This document shows positions 18,151-27,019 of a DNA stretch of 64,000 nucleotides, in pieces. The notes beneath the pieces are model-generated. The model was not told where the DNA came from. It saw only the letters and a program-made list of their open reading frames with translations, and ran no database searches. Made by a program: the position numbers and the translations under genes. This stretch comes from an uncultured Clostridia bacterium (GTDB lineage Bacteria; Bacillota; Clostridia; TANB77; CAG-508). The stretch covers positions 65,323 to 129,322 of the forward strand of contig CAKOYQ010000003.1 of the NCBI GenBank assembly GCA_934130935.1, written 5' to 3'. Every line of letters starts with the position of its first letter. Positions within the stretch are counted from its first letter, which is position 1.

Positions 18151-19137
18151 ATGAAACAAAAAGTAATAGAAACAATAAGAAAATATAATTTGATAGAAGA
18201 TGGAGATAAAATAGTTTTAGGAGTATCAGGTGGACCAGATTCAATATCAATGCTAAATATTTTAAAAGAAATAAAAGATGAGCAAATTATAAAATTCGAA
18301 ATATATGTAGCACATATAAATCATATGATAAGAGAAGAAGCTATTGATGATGAAAAATATGTTGAAGATTATTGTAACAAAAATAATATAAAATGTCACA
18401 TAAAAAGAATAGATGTAGTTAAAATTGCAAACGATAAAAAAATTGGAACAGAAGAAGCTGGAAGAAAAGCCAGATATGAGTTTTTTGAAGAAATATTGAA
18501 AAGAACAAATTCAAATAAAATTGCAATAGCACATAATATAAATGATAAAATTGAAACAATAATAATGCATTTACTTAGGGGAAGTGGACTTTCAGGACTT
18601 AAAGGGATAGAGCCAATAAGAGATAATAAGTTTATACGACCACTGATAGAATGTGAACGCAGTGAAATAGAGCAATACTGTGAAAAGTATGAATTGAATC
18701 CAAGAATAGATAAAACAAATTTTGAAAACGAATATACAAGAAATAAAATACGCAACATAGTTATTCCATACATAAAACAAGAATTTAATCCTAATATAGT
18801 TCAAACATTAAGTAGATTATCAGATGTTGCTATTGAAGAAATTAAATACATAAGTAAGCAAACGCAAAAAATATATCAGCAAATATTAATAGAAAAAGAA
18901 GATAGACAAATAATATTAAATTTGAAAAAGTTCAATGAACAAGAAAAAATAATTAAAAGTCAATTAATATTACTAACAACAAAACAACTAATGGGATCTA
19001 CACAGGGAATAGAAAAAATTCATATAGAAGATATAATCAAATTATGTAGTAATAATGTAGGAAATAAATATCTAACACCAAATAAAAACATAAAAATTCT
19101 AATTAAAGATAAAAAAATAAATTTTATAAAAATATAG
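18151..19137 (+). CDS. tilS: tRNA(Ile)-lysidine synthase TilS
   Basis: Converts C34 of the CAU-anticodon tRNA(Ile) to lysidine so that it reads AUA; important here because AUA is heavily used. 328 residues. The N-type ATP pyrophosphatase loop GVSGGPDSISML is at ~23-34, followed by HINHMIREEA, EEAGRKARYEFF and HNINDKIETIIMHLLRGSGLSGLKG. The C-terminal domain is short, as in compact TilS proteins. The start is ATG at 18151, preceded by GAAGGGA, rather than the in-frame TTG 18 bases upstream. It lies just before ftsH, a common association. Confidence 0.93.
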   Translation: MKQKVIETIRKYNLIEDGDKIVLGVSGGPDSISMLNILKEIKDEQIIKFEIYVAHINHMIREEAIDDEKYVEDYCNKNNIKCHIKRIDVVKIANDKKIGTEEAGRKARYEFFEEILKRTNSNKIAIAHNINDKIETIIMHLLRGSGLSGLKGIEPIRDNKFIRPLIECERSEIEQYCEKYELNPRIDKTNFENEYTRNKIRNIVIPYIKQEFNPNIVQTLSRLSDVAIEEIKYISKQTQKIYQQILIEKEDRQIILNLKKFNEQEKIIKSQLILLTTKQLMGSTQGIEKIHIEDIIKLCSNNVGNKYLTPNKNIKILIKDKKINFIKI

Positions 19138-19208
19138 TAAGGACTTTAATCCGTAGAAAACTATAAAAATCGTAATAAAAAGGACACAAAAAAGTCATAA
19201 AAAAACTA

Positions 19209-19237
19209 TTGAAAAAAATAAAAAGTTATGTTATAGT
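19209..19237 (+). promoter_or_regulatory. Promoter of ftsH
   Basis: TTGAAA (19209) and TATAGT (19232) with 17 bases between them and a TG extension before the -10 box; 33 bases upstream of ftsH. Confidence 0.72.
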
Positions 19238-19270
19238 TTCAAATGTATAATAATAAATGGGAGGGCTTAA

Positions 19271-21073
19271 ATGAAAAAAGGAATAAAGACATTAGCAATA
19301 TGGTTGATAATGGCAGTAATAGTAATAGTTATATTATCATCAATAATGGAAAACAGTAGCTCAAAAATGACATATTCTGAGTTAATAACAAGTATTGAAA
19401 ATAAAGAAGTTGAAAATATAAAGATTTCAGCAGATGGCAATTTAGCAACAATTAAGTTAAAAAATTCAAAAACTGAGAAAGAAGTTAATATACCAAGCTT
19501 AGATAGTTTTATGTCATATACGGAGGAATACCTAAAGACAGGGGAAATTTCATTAGATGAAGAAAAAGAATCAATTTGGATTACAGTATTAAGTTTAGTA
19601 TCACCATTTGGATTATTAATAATTTTCTTCATATTCTGGTTTATGATGATGAGTGGCGGAAACCAAGGCGGAGCTAAAAATATGACATTTGGAAAAAGCA
19701 AAGCAAGACTTGTAAATGCAGGAGAAAAAAATAGAGTAACATTTGATGATGTTGCTGGTGTTGATGAAGAAAAAGAAGAATTAGAAGAAATAGTAGAATT
19801 TTTGAAAAATCCAAAGAAATTCACAGATATGGGAGCGAGAATTCCAAAAGGTGTATTATTAGTTGGGCAACCAGGTACAGGTAAAACATTATTAGCAAAA
19901 GCGGTAGCAGGAGAAGCAGGAGTACCATTTTATACAATAAGTGGTTCAGACTTTGTAGAAATGTTTGTCGGTGTAGGAGCTTCAAGAGTAAGGGATTTGT
20001 TTGAACAAGCAAAGAAAAATGCACCATGTATTATATTTATAGACGAGATTGATGCAGTTGGTAGACAAAGAGGAGCAGGATTAGGAGGAGGACATGATGA
20101 AAGAGAACAAACATTAAATCAGTTACTTGTTGAAATGGATGGATTCTCAGACAATGAGGGTGTAATAATATTAGCTGCAACAAATAGACCAGATGTATTA
20201 GATAAAGCATTATTAAGAGCTGGAAGATTTGATAGACAAATAGTAGTATCAAGTCCAGATGTTAAGGCAAGAGAACAAATACTAGAAGTACATGCACGTA
20301 AGAAAAGAATATCAGAAGATGTTGACTTAAAAGTTATTGCAAAAAACACATCAGGTTTTGCTGGGGCAGACTTGGAAAATGTATTAAATGAAGCAGCATT
20401 ATTAGCAGCAAGGAGAAATTACAAAGAAATCGGAATGAAAGAAATAGAAGATGCTATGGTAAAAGTAACTATGGGACCAGAAAAGAAAACAAGAGTAAGA
20501 AGTGAAAAAGAAAATAGATTAGTTGCATATCATGAAGCAGGTCATGCTGTTGTGAGCAGATATTTAACAACCCAAGACCCAGTACATCAAATATCAATAA
20601 TACCACGTGGTATGGCTGGTGGATATACAATGTATAGACCAACAGAAGATAAATCATTTATGTCAAAAACAGAAATGGAAGAAAACATAGTATCACTATT
20701 AGGTGGTAGAGTGGCTGAATCATTGATATTAAATGATATATCAACAGGTGCAAGTAATGATATAGAAAGAGCATCACAAATAGCAAGAAACATGGTTACT
20801 AAATATGGTATGAGTGACAGAGTTGGAGCAATAATGTTTGGAGGAGGTCAAGGAGAGGTATTTCTTGGCAGAGATTTTGCACAAACTAAAGATTATTCAG
20901 AAGAAACAGCAGGAATAATTGATGAAGAGGTTAAAAAAATAGTTGATAAAGCATATAATAGAGCAAGAGAGATTTTAAGTGAACATGTTGATAAACTTCA
21001 TGCAGTTGCAGGAGTATTGCTAGAAAAAGAAAAAATTGAAGGAAAAGAATTTGATGAAATTTTTAAAGAATAA
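19271..21073 (+). CDS. ftsH: ATP-dependent zinc metalloprotease FtsH
   Basis: Membrane-anchored AAA+ protease that degrades misfolded membrane proteins and regulators. 600 residues: transmembrane helix 1 (~7-25), extracytoplasmic domain, helix 2 (~99-119), AAA domain with Walker A GQPGTGKTLLAKAVAG (~197), Walker B IIFIDEIDAVGRQRG, the second region of homology ATNRPDVLDKALLRAGRFDRQ, and the zinc site HEAGH (~420) with the downstream Asp ligand region. Pore motif FVEMFVG is present. The tail is short. Ribosome binding site GGGAGGG. Its 3' hairpin at 21121 has been duplicated by IS copy A. Confidence 0.97.
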   Translation: MKKGIKTLAIWLIMAVIVIVILSSIMENSSSKMTYSELITSIENKEVENIKISADGNLATIKLKNSKTEKEVNIPSLDSFMSYTEEYLKTGEISLDEEKESIWITVLSLVSPFGLLIIFFIFWFMMMSGGNQGGAKNMTFGKSKARLVNAGEKNRVTFDDVAGVDEEKEELEEIVEFLKNPKKFTDMGARIPKGVLLVGQPGTGKTLLAKAVAGEAGVPFYTISGSDFVEMFVGVGASRVRDLFEQAKKNAPCIIFIDEIDAVGRQRGAGLGGGHDEREQTLNQLLVEMDGFSDNEGVIILAATNRPDVLDKALLRAGRFDRQIVVSSPDVKAREQILEVHARKKRISEDVDLKVIAKNTSGFAGADLENVLNEAALLAARRNYKEIGMKEIEDAMVKVTMGPEKKTRVRSEKENRLVAYHEAGHAVVSRYLTTQDPVHQISIIPRGMAGGYTMYRPTEDKSFMSKTEMEENIVSLLGGRVAESLILNDISTGASNDIERASQIARNMVTKYGMSDRVGAIMFGGGQGEVFLGRDFAQTKDYSEETAGIIDEEVKKIVDKAYNRAREILSEHVDKLHAVAGVLLEKEKIEGKEFDEIFKE

Positions 21074-21120
21074 ATTTCACAATAAATTTACAATAGAGCA
21101 TATATTTTTTGTAATAGAAG

Positions 21121-21144
21121 AAAGAGCGTAGAAATACGCTCTTT
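21121..21144. repeat. 24-base direct repeat left of IS copy A (ftsH 3' hairpin)
   Basis: AAAGAGCGTA-GAAA-TACGCTCTTT, itself a 10 bp stem-loop, is present here and again at 22798-22821, immediately outside the two IS ends. It is read as the target-site duplication. Confidence 0.85.
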
Positions 21145-21224
21145 CAGACTGTTGACAAAGTATATAAAAATATTTTGTTTAACAGTCTTTCTTTTTTTTA
21201 TAAAATGTTGTAAAATAATAGTGT

Positions 21225-21326
21225 CCTTATTCAACCAATAAAAGGGCAATAAAATGTAGTATTTTCTTAGGAAAAGACTGCATTTTTTCTTGCTTTATGA
21301 TATAATTGTTTTGGTTGAATAAGGAG
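21225..21326 (+). promoter_or_regulatory. Transposase promoter and read-through-dependent SD-hiding hairpin
   Basis: CCTTATTCAACCAA (21225-21238) is a perfect inverse of TTGGTTGAATAAGG (21311-21324); one more T-A pair extends it to 15 bp over the ribosome binding site AAGGAG. The extended -10 box TGATATAAT (TATAAT at 21301) lies between the arms, so RNA started there at about 21313 lacks the left arm, while RNA entering from outside contains both and would hide the binding site. IS10 and IS50 use the same logic. Confidence 0.6.
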
Positions 21327-21335
21327 TTGATAGAT

Positions 21336-22685
21336 ATGTTTAATAAAATAGAAAATATACAAAGTGAAATCATATTGTACAGTCTAGAAGATTTAGTACC
21401 ACAGGAAAGTATTTACAGAAAAATTGATAAGTACATTGATTTCACTTTTATCTATGATAAGGTAAAAGATTTGTATTGCCAGAATAATGGAAGAAATTGT
21501 GTTGACCCAGTTGTATTGTTTAAATTAGTATTTATCCAAACAATAGATGGTATTAAATCTATGAGAAAAACATGCGAGAAAATTAAAGTAGATTTAGAAT
21601 ATAGATGGTTTTTAGGAATACCTCTAGGTAAATCTACTCCACATTATTCAACATTCAGTCAAAATTACATACGAAGGTTTCAAGGTACAACAATATTTGA
21701 AGAGATATTTACTCAAATAGTTGAACAAGCTGTTAATCTTAATTTAGTAAGTGGCGAAACATTTTTTACAGATTCAACACATAAAAAGGCAAATGCCAAT
21801 AAGAATAAATTTCATGAAGAGGTACAAAAAGTTGTAAAACAAAGAAAAGAATGGTTAGAGAAAGAAATAAATGCAGAGCGTAAGAATCAAGGATATAAAG
21901 AATTTAAATTCAAAGAGGAAATTGAAGAAAAGAAAATCAAAGTTAGTAACACAGATTCAGAAAGTGGTTACTATCATAGAGATAATAAAGAAAAAGGATT
22001 TATGTATTTAGACCATAGAACTGTTGATTCCAAATGTAATATAATTGTTGATTGTCATATTACTAAAGGAAATGTACATGATTCGCAACCATATATAAGT
22101 AGAATGGAATATATAAAAAACAAATTTGGATTTAATATAAAAGAAGTTGGTGTAGATTCAGGTTATGATACAACTGACATAAAAAAATATTTTGAAGATA
22201 ATAATATATTTGGAGTAATTGCATATAGAAGATATCAACAAGGAAATACAAACATAAGAAAATATGAATTTAAATATAATAAAGAACAAGATTGTTACAT
22301 ATGTCCTAAAACAGGAGTAACATTACTATATACTGGAAGAGTTGATAGAAATGGATACAAATATTATTCAGATAGAGAAAATTGTCAAGGATGTCCGCAT
22401 ATAAATGAATGTTGTAGAACCCAAGGATATAGAATAATAAGAAGATTAATTTGTGAAGAGTTAAATGAAAATGCAAGAGAACGAAGATTATCTGAAAGAG
22501 GTAAACAATTATATAAATTAAGAAAAGAGAAAATTGAAAGAAGCTTTGCAGATAGTAAAAATAATCATGGATACAGATATGCTATGTATAGAGGAATTGA
22601 GAAAAATCAAAATTATACATGGCTGATTTGTGCTGCACAAAATATGAAAAATATAGCAATCAAGAAGGAAAAGGTATGTGAATAA
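21336..22685 (+). CDS. IS1182-type DDE transposase, copy A
   Basis: 449 residues. The N-terminal DUF772-type domain contains YRKIDKYIDFTFIYDKVKDLY and FLGIPLGKSTPHYSTFSQ (residues ~17-105). The catalytic core follows: first Asp in FFTDSTHKKANANKNK (~146), second in VDSGYDTTDI (~279), and the Glu in KIERSFADSKNNHG (~405). A Cys cluster (CPKTG, CQGCPHINECC; ~320-360) sits before the Glu, as in IS1182 relatives. Start chosen at ATG 21336 behind AAGGAG rather than the in-frame TTG 30 bases upstream. Complete, so the element is probably active or recently so. Identical in protein sequence to copy B. Confidence 0.92.
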   Translation: MFNKIENIQSEIILYSLEDLVPQESIYRKIDKYIDFTFIYDKVKDLYCQNNGRNCVDPVVLFKLVFIQTIDGIKSMRKTCEKIKVDLEYRWFLGIPLGKSTPHYSTFSQNYIRRFQGTTIFEEIFTQIVEQAVNLNLVSGETFFTDSTHKKANANKNKFHEEVQKVVKQRKEWLEKEINAERKNQGYKEFKFKEEIEEKKIKVSNTDSESGYYHRDNKEKGFMYLDHRTVDSKCNIIVDCHITKGNVHDSQPYISRMEYIKNKFGFNIKEVGVDSGYDTTDIKKYFEDNNIFGVIAYRRYQQGNTNIRKYEFKYNKEQDCYICPKTGVTLLYTGRVDRNGYKYYSDRENCQGCPHINECCRTQGYRIIRRLICEELNENARERRLSERGKQLYKLRKEKIERSFADSKNNHGYRYAMYRGIEKNQNYTWLICAAQNMKNIAIKKEKVCE

Positions 22686-22797
22686 TGCTCCATATTATTA
22701 ATTTTAGACCAATTTTTTAAGAATAAATAATTTATTTCAAAAAATAAAAAGAAGGACTGTTGAACAAAATATTTTTATATACTTTGTCAACAGTCTG

Positions 22798-22821
22798 AAA
22801 GAGCGTAGAAATACGCTCTTT
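22798..22821. repeat. 24-base direct repeat right of IS copy A
   Basis: Second copy of the hairpin at 21121-21144. It begins directly after the right terminal repeat, and the next bases (CAGCTG) differ from the IS end. Confidence 0.85.
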
Positions 22822-22857
22822 CAGCTGTATAAGAAAAGATAATGGCAAATTTATCTA

Positions 22858-22886
22858 TTGACAAAATTTGATAAATGTAGTAATTA
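22858..22886 (+). promoter_or_regulatory. Possible promoter of the anchored-protein gene
   Basis: Perfect TTGACA at 22858; the -10 box is less clear (TAATTA at 17 bases, or TATATT at 21 bases). About 40 bases upstream of the gene. Confidence 0.45.
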
Positions 22887-22926
22887 TATTATATATGAAA
22901 TAAAGAGAAAAGAGTGATGAATACAT

Positions 22927-24678
22927 ATGAGAATACAAGATTTGGCAATAGTATTTTTAATAATAATACTACCAATTTCAATAATACTTGCAGCATATAC
23001 GCAATATCAAATACAAACAATAAATGCCCAAACATTATATGATAATAAACTTTCATCAGCTACATATGATGCCATAAGGGCATTTCAAATAAACACTGGA
23101 GAAAATAAATTAAGTGACTTAAATAACTCAAGAGTAAGAGATTTAGAAGCATCTGTTTCAACATTTAGAAATTCAGTAATGTCAACATTTGCACTCGATG
23201 GGTATTCACAAGATGATCTAAACAGTTATATACCAGCATTAGTATATACACTATACGACGGATTTTATATCTATTCACCATATAAAAATATGAATTATAG
23301 ATATGAAACACAAAAAAATCCTAATGGAACTGACAAAACAGATTCAAAAGAGAATGTATTATATGATAAAGAGAAACCGAAAGATGGAAACGGAGATAAC
23401 ATATATGGATTAAAACCATATATATCTTATAGTTGTAGATATAGAAAAGGAGATAATATAGATGTAATAATAACATATGCATTAGATAACCATATAACAG
23501 TGCAAGGTATGATAGGAAATGAATATGTAAATAGAGATGGATATTTAATTGATAACATTGATATTAGTGACACAGGAGAAGTGACATATAATGGGGTTGA
23601 AATTAAAACAGAACAACTAAAAGAACATATTCCATTATATGATAATTCAACAACATATTCTTACATAAAGTTACAAGGTATGAAATTCTATTTAGACAAA
23701 AAACAACAAGGTAAAGAAAAAGTAATTGCTCGTTTAAATGAGAATACTTTAACAGTTCAATGCGAAAATGCAAAGGATAGTGATACATATGAAAAATACA
23801 GAGAATTTATAGAAGAAAAAAATACACTAGCAAAAGATTATTATAAAGATGCTTATAATTTTACAGAATGGTTTAAAAATGAAAGTGGTTTAGTCAATTT
23901 AACATATGATGATGCATATGATACAGTGGTTAATGAGGATGGCACTGTTAATTCAGGGAAAAAAGTTTGGGAAGGTAATACAACACCAATATTTCAATTT
24001 AGCGATTCAACAGGCCCCAATATAGAAAATGAATTATCAAGCTTTAATCAACATAGATTAGCAGTAATAAGACATAAAATAGAAGTAAATTTAGCAATAG
24101 CAATAGCAAACTATAACAATTATTCGGGTGCAAATAATGTGTTTCAAATGCCTGATTTAAAGGAAAATGAATGGGATTATATTATACATAATATATCTTT
24201 AATAAGTTTCTTACAAGGATTACCAATAGGTGGAAAATTATATAATGGATATTCAATAGTAACAAATTCAGAAAGCGAAGAGGTTGTACTTGAACAAAAT
24301 ATTTATATATTATGTGAAGATGAAAATCACAAAAAAGAATATTGTAGAATTGGAGACAGGAACATTAGTAATAATGGAACATTAACAATAGCAGTAGGGA
24401 ATTATGCTCAAGATGTTGGAAGTGCTGGAAGACTGAATTTGGATTTTAGAAGAGATGTGATAACAAATAATGATTCTGGAAGAACATTTTATTATTATCC
24501 AATTCAAGATTACAACCCATCATATAATAGCATAGTTATGCAAAATAATGTTAATACATATGATGATATATATGCATATGTAAAAAGCCAGACTGATGAG
24601 TTGAAAAGGGCATTCTATACAGCACTTGGAAGAGAAAGAGCCAGTAAATATAAGACTTTGGAAGATTATGGACTTTAA
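22927..24678 (+). CDS. Hypothetical N-terminally anchored extracellular protein
   Basis: 583 residues, not recognised. One hydrophobic helix at ~6-24 directly after a short MRIQD start suggests a signal anchor with the rest outside the cell. The segment after the helix (QYQIQTINAQTLYDNKLSSATYDAIRAF, interrupted here by its own turns) looks helical, like the stalk of pilin-type or TadE-like proteins, but no prepilin cleavage motif is obvious. The body is Tyr/Asn/Asp-rich with many predicted strands; repeated 'YSPY' and 'YNG' patches occur. It is followed 29 bases later by nrdG, probably by chance. Secreted structural or pseudopilin-like roles are possible; confidence applies to it being a gene, not to function. 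Confidence 0.8.
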   Translation: MRIQDLAIVFLIIILPISIILAAYTQYQIQTINAQTLYDNKLSSATYDAIRAFQINTGENKLSDLNNSRVRDLEASVSTFRNSVMSTFALDGYSQDDLNSYIPALVYTLYDGFYIYSPYKNMNYRYETQKNPNGTDKTDSKENVLYDKEKPKDGNGDNIYGLKPYISYSCRYRKGDNIDVIITYALDNHITVQGMIGNEYVNRDGYLIDNIDISDTGEVTYNGVEIKTEQLKEHIPLYDNSTTYSYIKLQGMKFYLDKKQQGKEKVIARLNENTLTVQCENAKDSDTYEKYREFIEEKNTLAKDYYKDAYNFTEWFKNESGLVNLTYDDAYDTVVNEDGTVNSGKKVWEGNTTPIFQFSDSTGPNIENELSSFNQHRLAVIRHKIEVNLAIAIANYNNYSGANNVFQMPDLKENEWDYIIHNISLISFLQGLPIGGKLYNGYSIVTNSESEEVVLEQNIYILCEDENHKKEYCRIGDRNISNNGTLTIAVGNYAQDVGSAGRLNLDFRRDVITNNDSGRTFYYYPIQDYNPSYNSIVMQNNVNTYDDIYAYVKSQTDELKRAFYTALGRERASKYKTLEDYGL

Positions 24679-24707
24679 ATTTTGAAATAAGTAATGGAGG
24701 AACAAAA

Positions 24708-25229
24708 ATGAATTATGCAGATATTAAAATAGCAGATGTAGCAAATGGTAGAGGAGTTAGAGTATCATTATTTGTAAGTGGATGCAACCATCATTGCAAT
24801 GGGTGTTTTAATCCACAAGCATGGGACTTTAATTATGGAAAAAAATTTACAGAAGAGGATATAGATAAAATAATAAATGAATTAGATCATCCATATGTAG
24901 CAGGCCTTTCAATTTTAGGAGGAGAGCCATTAGAATATCAAAATCAGCAAGGGTTATTACCTTTATTAAAAAAAGTAAAGGAAAAATTCCCTGAAAAAGA
25001 CATATGGTGTTATACAGGGTATACATTTGATAAAGACATAGTAGGAAATATGTTTGATAATTGGGAAGAAACTAAAGAAGTAATGTCATATATAGATGTA
25101 TTAGTAGATGGAAAATTCGAAGAAAGCAGAAAAGACTTAAACTTAAAATTTAGAGGGTCTTCAAACCAGAGAATAATAGATGTGCCTCAGTCATTAAAAG
25201 TACATAAAGTGATTCCATATAAAGTATAA
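24708..25229 (+). CDS. nrdG: Anaerobic ribonucleotide reductase activating protein
   Basis: Radical SAM enzyme that installs the glycyl radical on NrdD. 173 residues. The cluster motif is CNHHCNGC (Cys26, Cys30, Cys33, the CxxxCxxC pattern), followed by FNPQAWDFNYG, the GGEP motif in ILGGEPLEY (~71) and WCYTGYTFD. Ribosome binding site AATGGAGG. nrdD is not adjacent in this window, so the pair is split. Presence implies anaerobic dNTP synthesis. Confidence 0.94.
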   Translation: MNYADIKIADVANGRGVRVSLFVSGCNHHCNGCFNPQAWDFNYGKKFTEEDIDKIINELDHPYVAGLSILGGEPLEYQNQQGLLPLLKKVKEKFPEKDIWCYTGYTFDKDIVGNMFDNWEETKEVMSYIDVLVDGKFEESRKDLNLKFRGSSNQRIIDVPQSLKVHKVIPYKV

Positions 25230-25269
25230 ATTAAAAGAAAACATTAATTTAGAAAATATTGTAAAAGAC

Positions 25270-25299
25270 TTGACAATCTAAGTTTAAATAATGTATAAT
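25270..25299 (+). promoter_or_regulatory. Promoter of rpsU
   Basis: TTGACA (25270) and TATAAT (25294), spacer 18. The -10 to start region TATAATAATTAGCGTA is the same as at rpsB. A 75-base leader with an AGAACA / TGTTCT dyad follows. Confidence 0.78.
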
Positions 25300-25374
25300 A
25301 ATTAGCGTATATAGGATGAGAACAAACGAAATCCCACATACAGTGTTCTAAACGCCGGAAGGAGGGGAATATTA

Positions 25375-25545
25375 ATGTCAGAAATTAAAGTTAATAATGG
25401 AAATATAGAAGATGCACTAAAAAGATTTAAGAGACAATGTGCAAGAAATGGGGTTCTTCAAGAAGTTCGCAAAAGAGAACATTATGAAAAGCCAAGTGTA
25501 AAAAGAAAGAAAAAGTCAGAGGCAGCTAGAAAAAGAAAATTTTAA
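25375..25545 (+). CDS. rpsU: 30S ribosomal protein S21
   Basis: Small basic protein of the 30S head/platform region. 56 residues: it begins MSEIKVNNGNIEDALKRFK, continues RQCARNGVLQEVRKREHYEKP and ends in a Lys/Arg-rich tail (KRKKKSEAARKRKF), all typical of S21. Ribosome binding site GGAAGGAGGGG is 8 bases upstream of ATG. It has its own promoter and terminator, so it is a single-gene unit, here away from its frequent neighbours dnaJ and yqeY. Confidence 0.95.
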   Translation: MSEIKVNNGNIEDALKRFKRQCARNGVLQEVRKREHYEKPSVKRKKKSEAARKRKF

Positions 25546-25553
25546 TAAAAAAA

Positions 25554-25581
25554 TTCCATGATTTATCATGGGATTTTTTTT
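25554..25581 (+). terminator. Terminator after rpsU
   Basis: CCATGA / TCATGG stem (25556-25571) followed by GGATTTTTTTT. Confidence 0.85.
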
Positions 25582-25611
25582 ATGCAATTATAAATGTTTT
25601 TTGAAAAAAGC

Positions 25612-25641
25612 TTGAATAATTAATTCAAAATATATTATACT
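25612..25641 (+). promoter_or_regulatory. Promoter of the M16 peptidase pair
   Basis: TTGAAT (25612) and TATACT (25636), spacer 18; a second possible -10 (TATAAT) lies at 25643. Confidence 0.55.
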
Positions 25642-25694
25642 ATATAATAGCGAAAAATGGAAAATAGTTTAAAACAAAGGAAAGGAAGGATATT

Positions 25695-26966
25695 ATGCAA
25701 TATAAAGAAAAAGAAATAAAAGAAGGAATAAAAATACATGAGATACAGACAAATAAATTCAAAACTAATTTAATAGCAGTATTTCTAAGTATGCCAATAA
25801 CAAGAGAACATGTTACTGAAAACTTATTATTATCAGCAGTATTAAGAAGAGGAAGCAAAAATATGCCAACATTAGCACAAATAAGTCAGGAAATGGAAGA
25901 AATGTATGGGGCAAGCTTTGACTGTGGACTAGATAAAACAGGAGATAATCACATATTAAAATTTTATATTGAATCAATAAATGACAAGTTTATTCCACAA
26001 AAAGATGAAAATGTGTTGAAAACTTCAATAGAAAAGATACTTGAGATTGTATTTGATCCCCTAGTAGAAAATGGAGCATTTAAAGAAGAATATGTAAAAC
26101 AGGAGAAAGAAAATGCTAAAAGAATAATAGAAGGAAAGACTGATAATAAAGCAAGGTATGCATTTGATAGATGTGTAGAAGAAATGTATAAGGGACAACC
26201 ATATGGGCTATATAAATATGGTTATGTTGAAGATTTAAATACAATTACAGCAATTAAGTTATATGAGTATTATAAAAAAATGATTTCAGAATGTAAAATA
26301 GATATATTTGTATCAGGAGATATAAATGGAGTAACACAAATAGTGGAACAAAATATAAATATTCAAAAATTACAAGAAAGAAAACCAAATTATAAAATAA
26401 ATAAAATAGAGCCAAAAGAAACAGTACAAGAAAAAGAAATCAAAGAAGAGATGGATGTAACACAAGGAAAAATAACAATAGGATTAGATTTACATTTGGA
26501 TAATGAAAAACAACAATATGATGTAATGGTATATAATGCAATTTTAGGAGGAACAGCAAATTCAAAAATGTTTCAAGAAGTACGAGAAAAAGCAAGTTTG
26601 GCATATTCGGCTAGTTCAAGCTATGTGAGATATAAAAGCAATATATTTATAAAATGTGGAATTGAAATAAAAAATTATGAAAAGGCAATAAATATAATAC
26701 GTAAACAACTAGAAGACATGAAAAATGGTATGTTTTCTGACAAAGATATAGAAAATGCTAAAAAGGGTATAATATCTGGAATAAAAGGAATAAATGATGA
26801 ACAAGATACTGAGATAACATATTACTTTGGACAAGAATTAACAGATGCAAAAACCTCATTAGAAGAATATATAGAGAAAATTCAAAAGGTAACAAAACAA
26901 GATATAGTAAAAATTGCGAACTCAGTAAGTGCAAATACAATATATTTCTTAAAAGATTTTGCTTAA
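25695..26966 (+). CDS. M16 family peptidase-like protein, inactive partner (YmfF type)
   Basis: 423 residues with the two-lobed M16 fold but without the zinc motif HxxEH: the equivalent region reads LLLSAVLRRGSKNMPTLAQ. The C-terminal lobe has the family patterns YNAILGGTANSKMFQEVREKASLAYSAS (split by turns; residues ~275-302). In B. subtilis the homologous YmfF/YmfH pair (inactive plus active) is linked to EF-P 5-aminopentanol modification. It is followed 53 bases downstream by the active partner, with which it presumably dimerises. The 5' end is preceded by AAGGAAGG. Confidence 0.87.
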   Translation: MQYKEKEIKEGIKIHEIQTNKFKTNLIAVFLSMPITREHVTENLLLSAVLRRGSKNMPTLAQISQEMEEMYGASFDCGLDKTGDNHILKFYIESINDKFIPQKDENVLKTSIEKILEIVFDPLVENGAFKEEYVKQEKENAKRIIEGKTDNKARYAFDRCVEEMYKGQPYGLYKYGYVEDLNTITAIKLYEYYKKMISECKIDIFVSGDINGVTQIVEQNINIQKLQERKPNYKINKIEPKETVQEKEIKEEMDVTQGKITIGLDLHLDNEKQQYDVMVYNAILGGTANSKMFQEVREKASLAYSASSSYVRYKSNIFIKCGIEIKNYEKAINIIRKQLEDMKNGMFSDKDIENAKKGIISGIKGINDEQDTEITYYFGQELTDAKTSLEEYIEKIQKVTKQDIVKIANSVSANTIYFLKDFA

Positions 26967-27019
26967 TTAAATAATTTTTAGAAAATATAAACAAAAGTAA
27001 GGAGGAATTAAAATTTAAA

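Larger units (their letters stand above)
21145..22797 (+). mobile_element. IS1182-like insertion sequence, copy A
   Basis: 1653 bp element bounded by 43-base terminal inverted repeats (21145-21187 and 22755-22797) that differ at one base and begin CAGACTGTTGACAAAG. One transposase gene fills it. Each end also folds on itself (AGACTGTT / AACAGTCT, 21146-21188) and is followed, reading inward, by a T-rich tract, so both ends look like inward-facing terminators. It is flanked by a 24-base duplication of a hairpin. Copy B at 56925-58577 has the same length and, read side by side, shows no difference, implying recent transposition. Confidence 0.92.
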
